NCBI GenBank assembly: GCA_027886175.1
Contig: JAJNNQ010000137.1
Span: forward strand, 36,256,001-36,320,000
Direction of reading: 5' to 3'
DNA: 64,000 nt
Origin: Phylloscopus collybita
Taxonomy: Eukaryota; Chordata; Aves; Passeriformes; Phylloscopidae
A program made the translations under genes and the position numbers. Shown here piece after piece: positions 24,393 to 37,256 of the stretch (the stretch's first letter is position 1; every line of letters starts with the position of its first letter). Below the pieces are notes generated by a model. That model had not been told where the DNA came from. It saw only the letters and a list, made by a program, of their open reading frames with translations, and ran no database searches.

Positions 24393-24474
24393 GTATGGAG
24401 AAGCGTTATTTATGAATTCAAAGCTTGTCAGTGGGGTCACGGAATTCCTCAATACTGAAGGAGAATTAAGAGAG
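24393..24474 (+). CDS. TRHDE: TRHDE coding exon (probable exon 18), 82 bp
   Basis: The first base completes the arginine codon from the previous exon. The exon reads YGEALFMNSKLVSGVTEFLN and then TEGELRE, ending on a complete codon. The acceptor has a strong T8 tract followed by GCCCATGCAG; the donor is GTAATT. The sequence corresponds to the penultimate helical segment of the ERAP1_C-like domain. Open, with no deviation that suggests a pseudogene. Confidence 0.97.
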
Positions 24475-26296
24475 GTAATTTTTAAATTACTTTTGGCATG
24501 TGGGGCTTTATTCATTGCAAGCAGAGAGCAGGGCAGGAACAATAATATGGTTATCCATAAGCTCTTTTCTCTCTGCTGCAGTCAAAGGCCCAACTGCCTG
24601 TGCAGCACCAACCTGTTGGGCAGCACAAGGATGAGGAGCAGATTGCAAAAGCACACAGTGGGTAGAGGTGGTGTCAAGAGGGGTATTGTGCAGGCAGTTC
24701 TTTGTGCTTGGCTGGATATAAAGGTTTATCTTTTTCTCATGACTGTTAGTTGAGAAACTGAAGATGAGATGTTTCTATCTTCATTAGCTTATGCTGCAGA
24801 GGGACTTCTTGAAAACATCAGTGTTGAAAGTAGAAGCTGCCAATGTGTTCTCTGTTTGTCTCACAGTATTTTCCATGTGAGAAAGTCTACTGACCGAATA
24901 TGCTGGCCAAATGGCTCCACAATAGTTTGTACTTCCATTTAGATGGGAAAGATTTCTCATTTTAACTTAACATCTGTCCTGACTGAGGTAGTTGTGCTAC
25001 ACCCTGTTTAGCACCTACTTAAATGCTGCTTCAAATGGATACAGTGATTCTTATGCAGCACAACCACCATTACTTGAACTCTGATTGAGCTCTGATTTGC
25101 ATTCAGCCTTTTGTTTGCACTCAAGTCTAGTGGCCTCAGTAACTTAGGGAGGAGCCACGGGTGGTTTCCTCTCCCCAGGTGGGAATGACACTGTTGGTCA
25201 GATCTGAGTATCTGCGCTGCACAAAGCCTTCTGTACTCTTAGTTTCCACCTTCATGATAAGATTGGTAAGTTGCCTGGTTATATGTCCCTAAAAGAAACT
25301 GGTATGGTAAACATGGTATAAAAAGTATAGAGATCAGGTAAAGTCTGATTTTGATAGTTTCCAGGTCCCTTTCATGCTTTTAGCTGTGATGGGAATGAGA
25401 TAGTCGCAGAATCAACCTTTTCAGTTTTGAACCCAGACACAGAGATGTTGCTGGAAGTCATAATTTAGAAACCGAGGTGAATTTGGTGTCACTGGGGAAA
25501 AAAAATTAACTAGTTATTCATAAGTATTGCTAAAATCATCTAATTTTGTACAAGTCAACATAACCTGCAATTCTCACTTGAAAAGAACAGCAATAATTGA
25601 AAAGCCACCAGCGCCACTGCTTATAATAATCCGGGTGCTGGTGTTATACTTTGAGTATACACAAGAACAGAGCAAGAGCCTTTTCAGTCTGCAGAAAAAA
25701 AGATCAAAGTTTTCTCATAAGGGAAGGAATATGTTTCAGGCATTCAAACATTGTCAAATGCATGCCCACTTGCTATTTTGCCATTCTCTTTTCACTGTAA
25801 CTAACCATCCCTTCCTTTTTCCAGCAACTGACCTGTATTATATAACCAAAAGGGATTTGCACGTCAAAATAAAATTAATGTCTTTTGAAGCTTGATAAAA
25901 CCAAAGGACATCAGGGCTGTCTTCCACTGATATTTGCATATCAACCTTAAGCAATTCCAGTGCTCCCAGTTCGGTTTCTTAGGTACAAATAAAAGTTTAG
26001 AGTGGCCATCTATGCAGTGCAGCAGTTGAGCTGCAGGAGGGAAGGAGGTAATTGTATTAACGTGATCCAGCACTGACATATCAATATCTTCCAGTGCAGT
26101 GTGAAGCAATTGTATCTCATCTAATCGACAGTTTGCTATCTTAATACATTTCCTATTAAATCTTTCTACCTGATACTGTATTTACTTCTACATTGATTGT
26201 GGAAGTTTGTCATAAATGGCTGACTTATTTGTGTGCACTGGAAATATTTGCTTTCTCTAGTTGCTGCAAATTTAACTTCTTAACTTGTATTTCCAG
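24475..26296 (+). other. TRHDE: TRHDE intron, 1.8 kb
   Basis: Last intron, from donor GTAATT to acceptor TTGTATTTCCAG (ending 26296). The exon frame does not continue far into it. No repeats or other genes were recognised. Confidence 0.9.
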
Positions 26297-26440
26297 CTAA
26301 AGAACTTTATAAAGAGTTATGAAGGAGGAGCTGCTGTCTCTTTCTCTCGTGCTGTGGAAACAGTGGAAGCCAATGTGCGGTGGCAAAGGCTTTATAAGGA
26401 AGAACTGTTCCAGTGGCTAAGAAAATCTTTGACACAGTAA
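26297..26440 (+). CDS. TRHDE: TRHDE last coding exon (probable exon 19) with stop
   Basis: Starts on a full codon and reads LKNFIKSYEGGAAVSFSRAV, then ETVEANVRWQRLYKEELFQW and LRKSLTQ, followed by TAA at 26438-26440. The ETVEANVRW stretch is the conserved end of M1 ectopeptidases of the aminopeptidase N/TRHDE group. The C-terminus is of normal length, with no extension or truncation. The seven exons together give 889 bases, i.e. one base plus 295 codons and the stop, all in frame. The gene therefore looks intact at this end. Confidence 0.97.
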   Translation, partial: LKNFIKSYEGGAAVSFSRAVETVEANVRWQRLYKEELFQWLRKSLTQ

Positions 26441-28734
26441 TCTGTCTTTTTAGCCAATCATTTAACATGACTCATTGCAAGAGGAAGAGGAGACATTTTA
26501 AAAGTGTTCAACATGAGAATCATGAAGACAAGATCAGATTGCAGGGATAAGATTTTTTGGTTTATTGTTTTTTTTTTTTTCATTGTGAATTTTTCTTTTT
26601 ACACTGAACTCTTGTGAAATTGTGAAGAAGATTTTCAGAAGAGAAGATCATGACTGCTTGTGAAACCCAGTCCTCAATGTACACAACCAAACATGGTATT
26701 AGGTGATGCATGTAAATGTCGGGAAAAACAAACAAACAAAAAAAATCCTTCAAAGACTGTTTTGTGCATGCTTGTACTGTCTCTGCCTGTATTTTAGCAT
26801 GCTTATGTATAACAGCCACATTTTGTATGTGAATTCCAGTTATATCAAAGTTGGGCATTATGCAAAGCACAAAGACTCTACGACAATCACTATTTCAATG
26901 AACAAAAGGAAAGCAAGGAAAAGGAAACGCAGAAGGCTTCCATCTTGGGGCAGTATGAGATGTAAAATCAACTTTCCCACTTGCTGCCAGTTTGTCTACC
27001 ACTCAGATTGTCTCTTAATGATTACAAAGATGCCAGCTCATTTTTTGAGTTACCAGTTTTATCTGCAGTCTCCATATTCCTATATTCGAATAAGCAGAAT
27101 AGTAAGAGAGGAGAAATAGAAAAGGGCCAGGAGCGGGGTTGGAGAAAGAAAATGAGAAGGACATCATCATTGCATTATAGTCATGTACATTATTTCACTG
27201 CTGATCAGTGAAACAGTGTAGTTTCAACTGTGAAACGTGTGCTGGGGCAGAGATTTGCATGGATATCAAAGAATCCATGAACCACCTCTTCTCAGCTGCT
27301 TTACTAGGCACTGATACAACGGATCACCCAGGCCACCCAGCCTGTATAGTAGTAAGTTTTGCAGCTCATAGTGCACAAGTATTATAAGTAAACATAGGAT
27401 TCAAATGGAATGAGGAAAAAGGGAGAATATCTTGCATGGGAAGACTTAAAATTACCCAAGAGGGCTGTCTTGCATGTGGTAGACCAGTCTCTGTGGTGAT
27501 TTATTATGATAGGTCAGATTCTCTATACGGGCAATACTTTTGCAAATATGAAATGTACTATTTATGCCATCACTGAAAAATGAAATACAGAGAAAGTGAG
27601 GGGGGTGTACATGTGTTTAAATTTGTACTGACTAATACTGAGAATGTGATTTGCTTTCCATTCCCCTGTACTTCATGTAGACTATTGTTCATGAATGACG
27701 TTTTTCTTAATCATGTTTGTTTCTTCTCAATCCTTAATCTGAAAGATCAGTGACACAGTGGAATTGTACAATGAGTTGCACTCTGAAGCTAAATGCTGAG
27801 GATAAAACTGGTGGGGGCCAAATACTCTCTAATATCTACACTGTGGAGAAAAAAGCCACAGGAATACAGTTTTCAGGAGTCAGACTGCAGTGGCTTCAGA
27901 GGTGGAATGTAGATGTGGGACAATGTTTCTTTATCCCATCCCAACCTATCCCAGCCATCTGACCACATCATGCCCATGTTCATTGGGAACACATGGCCCA
28001 CCAAAGTAGAGAGCAGGCACTCTATCTGGTTGTTGCCCTCACAAGGCATGGGAGTTACCAACACACTTTACACTTGCAGTTGCTTATCCCCAGTAAGTTG
28101 TGAATTGAAACATTAGTTTGAAAAGAACCAAACCCAAGCATCTTCAGGTATTTTCAGAATTGTGTGGAGACAGTATTGTTTTCTGGGCTCTCATTCCCAA
28201 GGTATTCTGATCCTCAAAAACTAGCAGACCCATCCTATAACTAAGCTGTTGTACTGATCTTGAGCCTGTCATTGTGTGCCCTTTACTTTTGAAGGGTGTT
28301 GTTTGTGGATTGGGTGCATGAAATCCGTGTGTGAGCAATTTTTCAGCTGTTTGGTGCTGTGTAGCACATTAGGTTGACTCATGTATAACCAAAAGAAGAG
28401 GGAATCCTGTGCTCTTGTACTGTTGACTCTTTGCCTTATAGTAAGCTCTAAACCTTTGTGCTATGTTGCAGTGCTAGTGAACCTGCTGCCCAGAGATATT
28501 ATCATGTCGAAGCTGAATGAAATCCTCCTCCTCCTTTGTATTTTACCTACCTCACAGGGGTGTTGTGAGGCTTGACTAATGTTAGCAAAGCACTTGAATA
28601 TCTTCTTATGAAAGGCATTTAAAAGTGAAAAGTATTATTTCATGTGGTTGACCAAACTCAACCTCAATGCCAGTATGTAGCGTCACATTTTTAATTTCTT
28701 CTGAGAAAAATCACATGCAGACTTTTTTTTATAT

Positions 28735-28786
28735 AATAAAGAAGCAAGCCAAATACTACTTAGTATAACCTCTACCCTGTAATAAA
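28735..28786 (+). terminator. TRHDE: Candidate proximal poly(A) signals (two AATAAA)
   Basis: Two canonical AATAAA hexamers lie 46 bases apart (28735-28740 and 28781-28786), 2.3 kb after the TRHDE stop codon. GT-containing sequence (TTGTGATATCC, AGAGTGTGC) follows the second within 30 bases. Canonical hexamers also occur by chance in AT-rich DNA, so this is only a candidate. Confidence 0.4.
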
Positions 28787-30002
28787 GGCCAAAATTGTGA
28801 TATCCAAAGAGTGTGCAGAAAGCCAAGCCCTCAAATATTAATTGCTTGGAGGACTTCAGAGAACAGAAGAGTGTGAAATGGTCTGTCCCTTTACAATTTA
28901 ATTCAGTATTGTCTTTGATGACTTTTCCAGAACCACAGATTAAACCACGTACCTTGCAGGATGCACATAAAAGTTTCTGGTCTTCCCACGGATAACAGTA
29001 TATTCTGGACATTACAGCCTGTGTGTTTTGCACAGTGCACAGAAATTTCCACTCTTTCTCATTTGGATTGAAGTTCTTGCACATTTAGCTGGTGTTGGAT
29101 GTAAATTGGTATTTTAGTGGCCTTGAGCAACTGGTCTACCACAGATATCAAGTCCCAAATGTGTATATTATACGTACTCATTGATGTGTTGCTTATAATT
29201 GTTGTATTCTAATAATGTTAGTATTATTGCTCTAAGGTTGAACTGGCCTTTCCATTATAATTCTCTATTATTTTATTTTTTATGTTTTGTATTTTGCTGT
29301 TTCACACTGAATCAGGATTAAATTTAAATGGATTAAATCTAAAAAACCCATAACTGTTTTCTGCAATATTCAAACACCCTGCATTTTATTATATGTCTTT
29401 AGAAACCTTTTTCTAAGAATTTTCACACAGCTGTGTGTTAAAGTATAGTTGATTCCTCATGGAAAGTTCTAATACAATCTGCTTAGAAAAATCTGTTTAT
29501 CATATGGATTTCCTTTCTCTTTTACCAGTCCTTTTCTTCCCTTGTCCATATCTAAAGGTGGTCCTCATTTTTATGATTTGGACTGTGATTAGGAAGCCAA
29601 ATACTCCATACTTCTCAGCATTTTCTAGTCCAGTGTTTGACTTTATCCTTTGTAGTGAGAGGAGATCATGCAAAATCTGAATGCAGTGTGGACATGGACA
29701 TGTGTGTCATTTTACAGAGATTGATGATAGAATCTCTAATCAGCCTTCGTATGACTCAGGATCCTGTGCAGTTATTGATTGATATGGCTTCCTACATCAT
29801 ATAGGAAGACATATGAACAGACATGATTCTATGCCAGCATAAGGAAATAGCTAGTTTATTTTTTATAAAATTGTCCACTACAAGTATCTGGGCTATTACT
29901 TTGTAGCTGGTAGAATTATTCATGTATCCACTACTAATAGCTGTTAAAATGGTGGTAGCTACTAATTGTGACATGGGCAGAATACTGTGAAAACATTCTT
30001 CT

Positions 30003-30020
30003 GAAATGACATGTCATTTC
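30003..30020. repeat. Perfect 18-bp palindrome
   Basis: GAAATGACATGTCATTTC equals its own reverse complement. Its core TGACATGTCA is two inverted TGACA half-sites, the half-site recognised by TALE homeodomain proteins (MEIS/TGIF type). This is a sequence match only. Confidence 0.9.
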
Positions 30021-30288
30021 TGCTATTACTGGGAGTACTTGGACATTTATTATGATAAAAAACCCCTTCATGTGTTGTCAAGTGCATTTAAATTTGTGAT
30101 TATATTTTCAGTGAATATAGCAAGAATTCTGATACTTAATTGAAAACTGAAGGTGAATTTGTGTAGTTTTTGGGCTGTTGCAGATACTTCACTGATCTTT
30201 AGAGTGTCAAAGGAAATATGCCCTGATGCAGAAGAATGCTTTTACAGCAAAGATCCTGAACCATACAATTAATGTTTTAGTCATAAGT

Positions 30289-30335
30289 AATAAAAAATGA
30301 AAAGTGTGTGTGTGTGTATGTGTGTTTGTGTGTGC
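30289..30335 (+). terminator. TRHDE: Candidate poly(A) signal with GT-rich downstream element
   Basis: AATAAA at 30289-30294 is followed within 15 bases by an interrupted GT repeat (30303-30335). This matches the arrangement of a cleavage/polyadenylation site: hexamer bound by CPSF, GU-rich element bound by CstF. It lies 3.85 kb after the stop codon, on the gene strand. The repeat is also an ordinary microsatellite, so the pairing could be coincidental. Confidence 0.5.
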
Positions 30336-33300
30336 AAAATCCTCCACAGAGATAGTTTTCCCACAAAAATCTAATTATTTGGATAGAATAAAGCAAAACT
30401 AATATTTGTAGGGGAGGGTGCCTTTATTTAAATACCTGCACAATAAGGTTTTGGTTTTCCACATGATCATAAATGATACTGAAAATAGACTTTGAGTCAA
30501 ATGTACAATTTTCTTTGAGGAAAATGGATGTGGGTTTGAAAACTGCCAATGTATATAATCAGCTTAGCACCACTCTTGCTATGAGTACTCACTATATCAG
30601 GTTGCCTGCCCTAAGCAGGATATACAGCCACAACGTCAGTATGAGCATGAAGGAGTAAAAGGACCATCCAGCTGTGGAGCAGCCGGAAAGAGAGTCTGTG
30701 TGCCCAGCTATGGATGGAGCAGTCAGAAAACTGCTGGCTCTATCACCTGCCACTGCTGCCAGACCACCTGGGTTAGGAAAGCAGCTGGGAACCACTGAAA
30801 TGCAGAAAGGCTCTGTCCAACTTTCTTCCAGCTTTTTGGAGGAGACAGAAGGTCCCTTGGCTGAGTGTGGGTTGTGGGTGATCTTCAGAGATGAATGTCA
30901 ATGCCTTGTGCTAGCAGAAAGCAAAGGTCCAGCTAATGAACCTGCGCTGCTCAGAAAAAACATAAACCCTGAGCTCTGGCTACCCCAGCTGAAAAGCACT
31001 GACCAAAATGTTTGTAAAGGTCTAGAATATTGTAGTGTCCCTTCTTCAGAAGTGTTTTCAAACAGTCAGATATTTAATTTTCAGGTATTAATAGGAATAG
31101 GCACTCTTTTTCTTTATGATGTTTTTGTTAATATTTGAAAATGTACCAGGAATTTCTTGGTCCTTTTTCTAACAGGTGGGTTGTAAGTATGTACTACAAT
31201 TTATTTGTGGTAATAATTCTAGTAATAGTAGTAACAGTACTCATACCATTAAAAAAGTAAAAAAAAAACAAACAAAAAATCAGATGCTTGCCATAAACCT
31301 ATATGGTACCAGTGACTGTTCAGCACTCTTGTTCCATACAAAAAATGTAAAAAACTGGCCACTTTGTTTCTCATATGACTGTGCAAGGTTCTGCTGGTCT
31401 TAATACCAATTGTGAAACCCAGTGAAACTACTCTGACTTGAGCAAGTAGTCCGTGCTGACGAGTAATTTTGTTTTCAGTGGGAAGGAAGGGGAGAAGGGA
31501 TTTTTCACCAAAGGCCACATGCCCTCACTGGGCAGAATTTTAAAATCAAGTATATTTTGAAGAATCTGGTTAAACTTAGCTTTGTCTTGTGTCCATGCTG
31601 ATAATGGAAGGGCATTCTGAGCTTGACCTCAGAATATAGTAACACAGTTAAGGCTGAGATTTAAAAGACATATGGAGCCAGTTTCATTGAGATGTGTTTA
31701 AGGAGAATCACCCACATGAGAAGTGCTGTGAGTCAGACCAAATGTAATTTCTCAGAAGAAAAGGCAAGCAGTAGAAAAGTGAAGTAAATGTGACCTTGCC
31801 AAACAGTATTTCAGAATGCTTTGCTTATTTAATGTGTACTATTTTCTAAGAATATCAAAGCATGTTGGTAGAGAACACAGGTTTGGGAGAGCAGAGGGGC
31901 TGTGCTGCAGCAGGCAGTCATGAGCCAGAGGCTTTTGCTAGAATGCCCCAGCGTTTCTGCACAGCATTGCTTGGATTTACTTGATCAGGATAGCTGTGGT
32001 ACAATGGACCAGGCCAGCAGCCAAGATGCAGTCTCACTTCTTTGTGATAAGTTTCACTCCACTTAATACATTGGTTTCTGTAATTTCAGAATAATCTGCA
32101 GCCAGACTGGTGGAGCTTGTGTGGCCGCAGAGCCTCCATTGGTGCCCAGTGAGGTAGATCTGTTGAAGTGATGTGAGTTCCAGCTGAGGATCTACCCCAC
32201 TGCTCCCAAAACACCCCTGGAGGTGGCAGCTCGGCTGCTGTACAGAATGTTTTGTGTATTTGTATCTAGGTTTCAGTAGCACATACTGGATGACAAATGT
32301 TTTTTGTTTTTCTTTGGCTTTTCACTAGAATAATACTTTGTGATTGGTTCTAATGTGATAAAGCTTTATAATTTTTTTTGAGAACTGTAGAATACTGTGA
32401 AGAGTGTGGCACTACCGTCTCTTTTTCCTGCAAACAGTAGTTTTCAGCAGAGATCTGATCTTTTCTGGACTTAGACACTCTGTGAAGAAAAAACAAACTG
32501 TCAGTTTTTAATGGAAAAATCATTGTAATTACTGTATAACTACACTGTATAAAGACAGCTTTATTATATGTGTAAATGTAATTTTACTATGTTGTTGTTA
32601 TGTTTGAGAGACAATAGGCTTTGGTGTGGGTGAAAGAAACATACAGCCTTATAAAAACAGATTGTATCTCACTGTCTGATGTTTTACTGAAAGGTGTTCA
32701 GTTACTGTGTTTTTGCAGAAGATAAATATAAACTGGTTCTCTGAAAGCTAACTACACACACTTCAATTACATAAATGGATTATATTGTTGAAGATAAAGG
32801 ATTGATGATAAATTTCATTTTTCTGAAAGATTCCACATGTAAGATTGCTTGACACCTTAAGTAGAAAGAAGTTGTTCTGCAACTGTTAATGCTGGTTATA
32901 ATGGATGAGTCCCTCTGTTAATTCTATCTCAACCTTAGATTAATTCTGAATACTGTAATTAGAAGAACATATTTTTCCATCAGTTCTCAAATCTGTACTC
33001 TTTGTATTTCAGGTTTTTGTCATGCAAGAGGTGTCATAAACTGACTCTGTTTAGATACAATTCACCAATGTTTTCACATAAACGTCTGTTTGCCAGATCA
33101 GAATGCCATTTCATACAGAGAAAGTGCAGATGATTGCATAAAAACATATTTCTCTTTCTGTGTACCATGTGTACATGCATGTATAGCTTCTAGTTCTGAA
33201 TATTTTGCTTTGAAAAATTATTCATTGGTTATTTGTATTTATAGATCTTACTCGAAGAGTTTCATCTCAGCAAAACAGTTGGATGTAAGGCAGGATGTGA

Positions 33301-33345
33301 GGCTGTGTTGACCAAGACACAATCATATATATAAATCCGTAGGCA
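30336..33345. other. No gene seen; possible distal UTR or intergenic
   Basis: AT-rich sequence without recognised transposons. An open frame of 154 codons at 30674-31138 (+) matches no family I know and has ordinary composition; I treat it as chance. The sequence could belong to a long TRHDE 3' UTR if one of the later AATAAA hexamers is used. Confidence 0.5.
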
Positions 33346-33368
33346 GTCCCACTGATGTCTGTGGGATT
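33346..33368. repeat. Ancient palindromic repeat motif, copy A (partial)
   Basis: GTCCCACTGATGTCTGTGGG followed by ATT resembles the half-unit CCCAYTGAWRTCAATGGGA, which I recall as a frequent old interspersed motif in reptile and bird genomes. Related copies are at 34474 and 51334. I cannot name the family. Confidence 0.45.
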
Positions 33369-33683
33369 AATCATGCTCTTCAAATTACTGTGTATTCACC
33401 GTAAACTCCTACATATGACTGAACTAGTATTTCTGGAAAGTGATTTAGGTTGAAGCCTGTTTCTGCACAGGTTTCAGGTGGAGTATATGGTGATATGTTT
33501 TTGCTGAATTTAAAATCACAGCTTTATATAGAGCCAACTAATCTCTCTGCTTTTTTTTTTTTTTTCACAGAAAAGGATATATTTTTCATGTAGAAGGGAG
33601 ATGTTTACTGATTCTCAGTATATCTAAAATGCCACACTGAACGAAGTTTTTCATTTATTGTTTGGAGCATTCTAGGCTTTTTG

Positions 33684-34302
33684 AATAAAAACAGAATTAT
33701 TCTTAAAGTGCTATATAGTGAATATAGTACTAATGAGAAATTGAAACCATTAGCCAAATAAAATATATGAATTTCTGAGAACAGTGTTTTCTGTTACATG
33801 CCTTTAAAAATGATACATAAATATGGGCCTGCTGTGTGTTCAACTTGAAATTTTTATTCCACTCTAAGGACTAACTAAATGGATTTTTTTTTTAAGATCT
33901 TGATCTTCTGTATTTTAAGCAAAACAAATTTGAATTTTGTCTCTGATAATAAAATTTTGTATAGTAATGTGAAATTCCTCATTGTCTTAATTTTCTGATG
34001 TGGAGACATAGCTAAGATAAATAATGCCCAACCTTTTGATTGTGTTCCCATTTCATTGAGATAACAGTTTAATAACTGAGCAGATATGCTGATGTTTTAC
34101 AATGAAAACCATGCAAGAGAAGGTATTTTTTTGACATGAGGAATTTTTCAAAACATGTTAAAATGCCGGGACTAGTAAAAAGCAGAGAACCAAAGAAAAA
34201 TACAAAATCTGGGCTTCGAGATACTTCAAGATTAACAGGACTAAGACTGGAGAAAAGAGCAAAGCCTCTTGTGCTTTTCTAATTATGTAAATTTTCAATA
34301 AA
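33684..34302 (+). terminator. Cluster of distal AATAAA hexamers
   Basis: Canonical poly(A) hexamers at 33684-33689, 33757-33762, 33948-33953 and 34297-34302 lie 7.2-7.9 kb after the TRHDE stop. The one at 33948 is followed by TTTTGTATAGTAATGTG, a plausible U/GU-rich element. They are relevant only if the UTR is long; in DNA this AT-rich such hexamers are common by chance. Confidence 0.25.
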
Positions 34303-34473
34303 CAAAAAGATCTTTTCATTGGTAAAAGTGATTTCAACTAGAATGCAGTTCAAATGACTTTTTAATAGAGTCCTCGAATCCAGGCTATTATTTTCCTTTT
34401 TTTAAGAACAGTTTTCAGTAACAATGAGATGTGAAATACGTGCAATTATTTACCCATTGGATACAATCATGTT

Positions 34474-34517
34474 CCCACTGAAGTCAATTGGAGCTTTGAC
34501 ATTGACATCACTGGGAG
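34474..34517. repeat. Ancient palindromic repeat motif, copy B
   Basis: A left arm CCCACTGAAGTCAAT (34474-34488) and a right arm ATTGACATCACTGGG (34501-34515) are inverted repeats of each other at 13 of 15 positions, separated by TGGAGCTTTGAC. This two-arm layout fits a degenerate interspersed element that is common in sauropsids. The surrounding element cannot be delimited by eye. Confidence 0.55.
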
Positions 34518-37224
34518 TAAAAGCCAGCCTTGTATTTTTCAAAATACAGCTTTCAATGCCAGAATGCCTTTTTTCTTTAGCAATAAAGATGTTTTCTTTT
34601 GTATTGCACATCTTGGTCTTCTAAAAAGCTGAAGGGAATTTTTAAGGTTCTGATTTTGCAAAGCACAACAGGCAGCTTTGATGCTTGGAACTGAAGTAAG
34701 CAGAGCTGAGGCCTAAATTAGTACGTTTATAGTATCCTACCATTAAACACTTCACTGGGGCTATTCTAGCCCGACTATACTGGGGCTAGAATTTTGACCA
34801 TCCGGTGTGCATATGTCAACAGAGTATGTAAATGTACCTTTCATACCCCTTTTTTACCCTGTGTCCAGGTCTGGATCAGGAGTTCAGTGGGCCTAAGGAG
34901 TTGGATTGGGGGCCCAACAGAGAGCTTTCACATTAAGAGGAGATAGTGGACTGTAAGATGAAATATGAGAAGGTAGGATGTACTGCCCCCAGAAGGCTCC
35001 TTGCCCCTCCCTTTTCCGCTATTTGTCTCTCTCCATGAGTGTTGAATAAGCTGAGACAAATGGGCATGACCAACTTGGAAGCATCCCTGGAAGAATGTAA
35101 GGAGAGAGAAATGGCTCTTCCCTCTGAAATCCCACTGGCAGCACATCTCCTAATCAAACAGAAAACATGCTTGCTTCTTCCCCAGTGTGGCTACTGCAAT
35201 CAGCAGCCCTTCAGTCTTAGCTGAGCTGCTTTCAAGTTGAACATTTTCATACAAGACCAGATGAAGAGCTGTTTATTTTTTCTCAGCTCAGTATCTTCAA
35301 TAAAAGCAGAACTTTAAAGGGACCTATTTTCTTTGAAAGCTCCTCAGCTGAGCTGCAGGGTGCAAGAGGAAGAGAAGCTAGAGCCTTTGGCTTGTAAATT
35401 AATAAAATTGCTATCTTAATAACAGAAAATCATCTTTTGCTGACTAATTTGCTGCTTTCTCCTGTTTGTAGCAAAACTATTATCTAGTTCCTTTAAGCAG
35501 CGCCTTCAGTATGGAAGCCACCACTCAGAGTCATACTGCTATCAAAGGTGCTCTGCTGCAGGAAAGTGGAAAGAAAAAATTCAGTGAGCTGTTGACAGTC
35601 CCAGCTTTTCTGAGAGTTCAGCACACAAACCCCTTGTTAGGGAACCAGTATGGAGAATGACATGAGTGAGGCTATCTTACAGATGGGATAGGAAAATGAG
35701 CACAAAGATATTTGTGAGGAAAGTGTAATGAAGGTAAGGCTGAAATTATGCAAACTAATGAGTGTATGCTTGGGAAATTAAAGCTTCATTATGCTGAAAC
35801 TTAGCCTGTGAGTTAGCGGCCACATTTACTGTAGTCAAAATCTAATAAAAATAAGAAAATTCCTGAATGGTTAAAAGGAGACATGCTGCACCCTACCAGT
35901 GGTGGTTGTTTTCTTCATGAGGCTGATGCCAAACTACAGAAACTCCTCTCTACTGTTTAAAAAAACCCATACTCCCTCTCTCTGTCAATTTGTCCAAAGC
36001 TAACCTGCTAGAATCTGGACTAATGGTGCAAGGCTCAGTGAGAAGTGCCATCAGCAGGGTCATGGTGAGACTGGATCCTCATGGCACACGTTCCATGTGT
36101 CACCTCCTGCCCTGTCTGACATGGCCCTGTTGCTCTGCTTCTTAGGCCACAGCAACTGTAGAACAGCAGGGAGAGCCCGGATGTGTTCAGTAAGGTTTTG
36201 CCTTTGTATCACCTTGCCTTTTAGCAGTAATAAGAGGGCTGCAGTGAAGAAACTAGGGCAGAAGGATCTAAGGGGCCTTGGTCTTCCATGGTGCTAACCT
36301 TCATGCCCTGATCCACCACAGTGCCTCATTCCCTGCTGGCTGAGCAGCAGCATTAGGACTCAGGCCCTAGTATACCTTTTTCATTATGTAATGTATTGAA
36401 CCTAGAGTTAATTACTCATTGTACTGCTAGAGCATTATTTTTAGCAGGCATCATTTTGCTTACTGAACTTTTTAGGGAGTCATTTTGTCTGTTCTACTTA
36501 CCATCATTTTTGACCTGCTCATTGCAGAAGGTGAGGAGAAAGAGGGAGAGGATAATAAGATGCTATTACATGACATGTCTATTACAGTAATTCATTTCAG
36601 GTGGCACAGAGCTGTTGCCAGTGATAAATGCATGTTCCTGGTACAATTATGAGATGTACCTTGAATTTTTCAACAATAAAACTGTCAAAAGGTTGCAATA
36701 GCCACAAGCACATATGTGAATCTGGCCCGTAAAAAAATGAAACAGCTCACAAGTGGTTTTAAGAAATGTTACCTTTTCAGAGATGCACTTTTAGATCCAT
36801 TAACTCTTTACAGTTAATACCAAAAGTGTAGATTGTTTCTATTGTACAGTCATGGATGGAACACATCCCACTTACCTGCTTGGCTAATTGATATGTTTCC
36901 AATACATTTCTATGGAGGTTACAGTAATGATATAGTAATAAAAGTCTTAGCAGAAAATCAGCATATATTTCCATATATGTGTATAGTTGGCAATCAGAGC
37001 AGTTCTGTCCATTTAAAATGCCTGTAAGGTTTATGTGGTTGATATCAAAAGTAGATTAACCCTAGCAGATAAGTAAGCCCAGAGACACATGTAATGCTCC
37101 AAAGGAGAACACGTTGGCATGGAGAGCAGAGGCAGTTTGAGGAGGGGTTCCTTCTTGATCGTTTCCTGAAGATCTGTGCAGCTATAAAGGACAAGCAGAG
37201 GAAGATCCCAACCAAAAATGAGGC

Positions 37225-37256
<32 letters not shown>

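Larger units (their letters stand above)
26441..30300 (+). other. TRHDE: Probable TRHDE 3' untranslated region (end uncertain)
   Basis: Sequence after the stop has no recognisable exon or transposon. It begins with unremarkable AT-rich sequence and a T13-14 run near 26567. AATAAA hexamers occur at 28735-28740 and 28781-28786, and a well-placed one at 30289-30294 directly before a GT tract. I set the end at the last of these as the most convincing cleavage context, but a shorter or longer UTR is equally possible: more AATAAA hexamers lie at 33684, 33757, 33948 and 34297. Only 3' end or RNA-seq data can decide. Confidence 0.4.

Noticed and set aside
30674..31138. 154-codon open frame on + strand
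   Set aside because: No recognisable domain, no nearby splice context or Kozak-supported start, and ordinary composition. It is probably chance, or part of untranslated or intergenic DNA. A protein search with no hit in other birds would confirm rejection.
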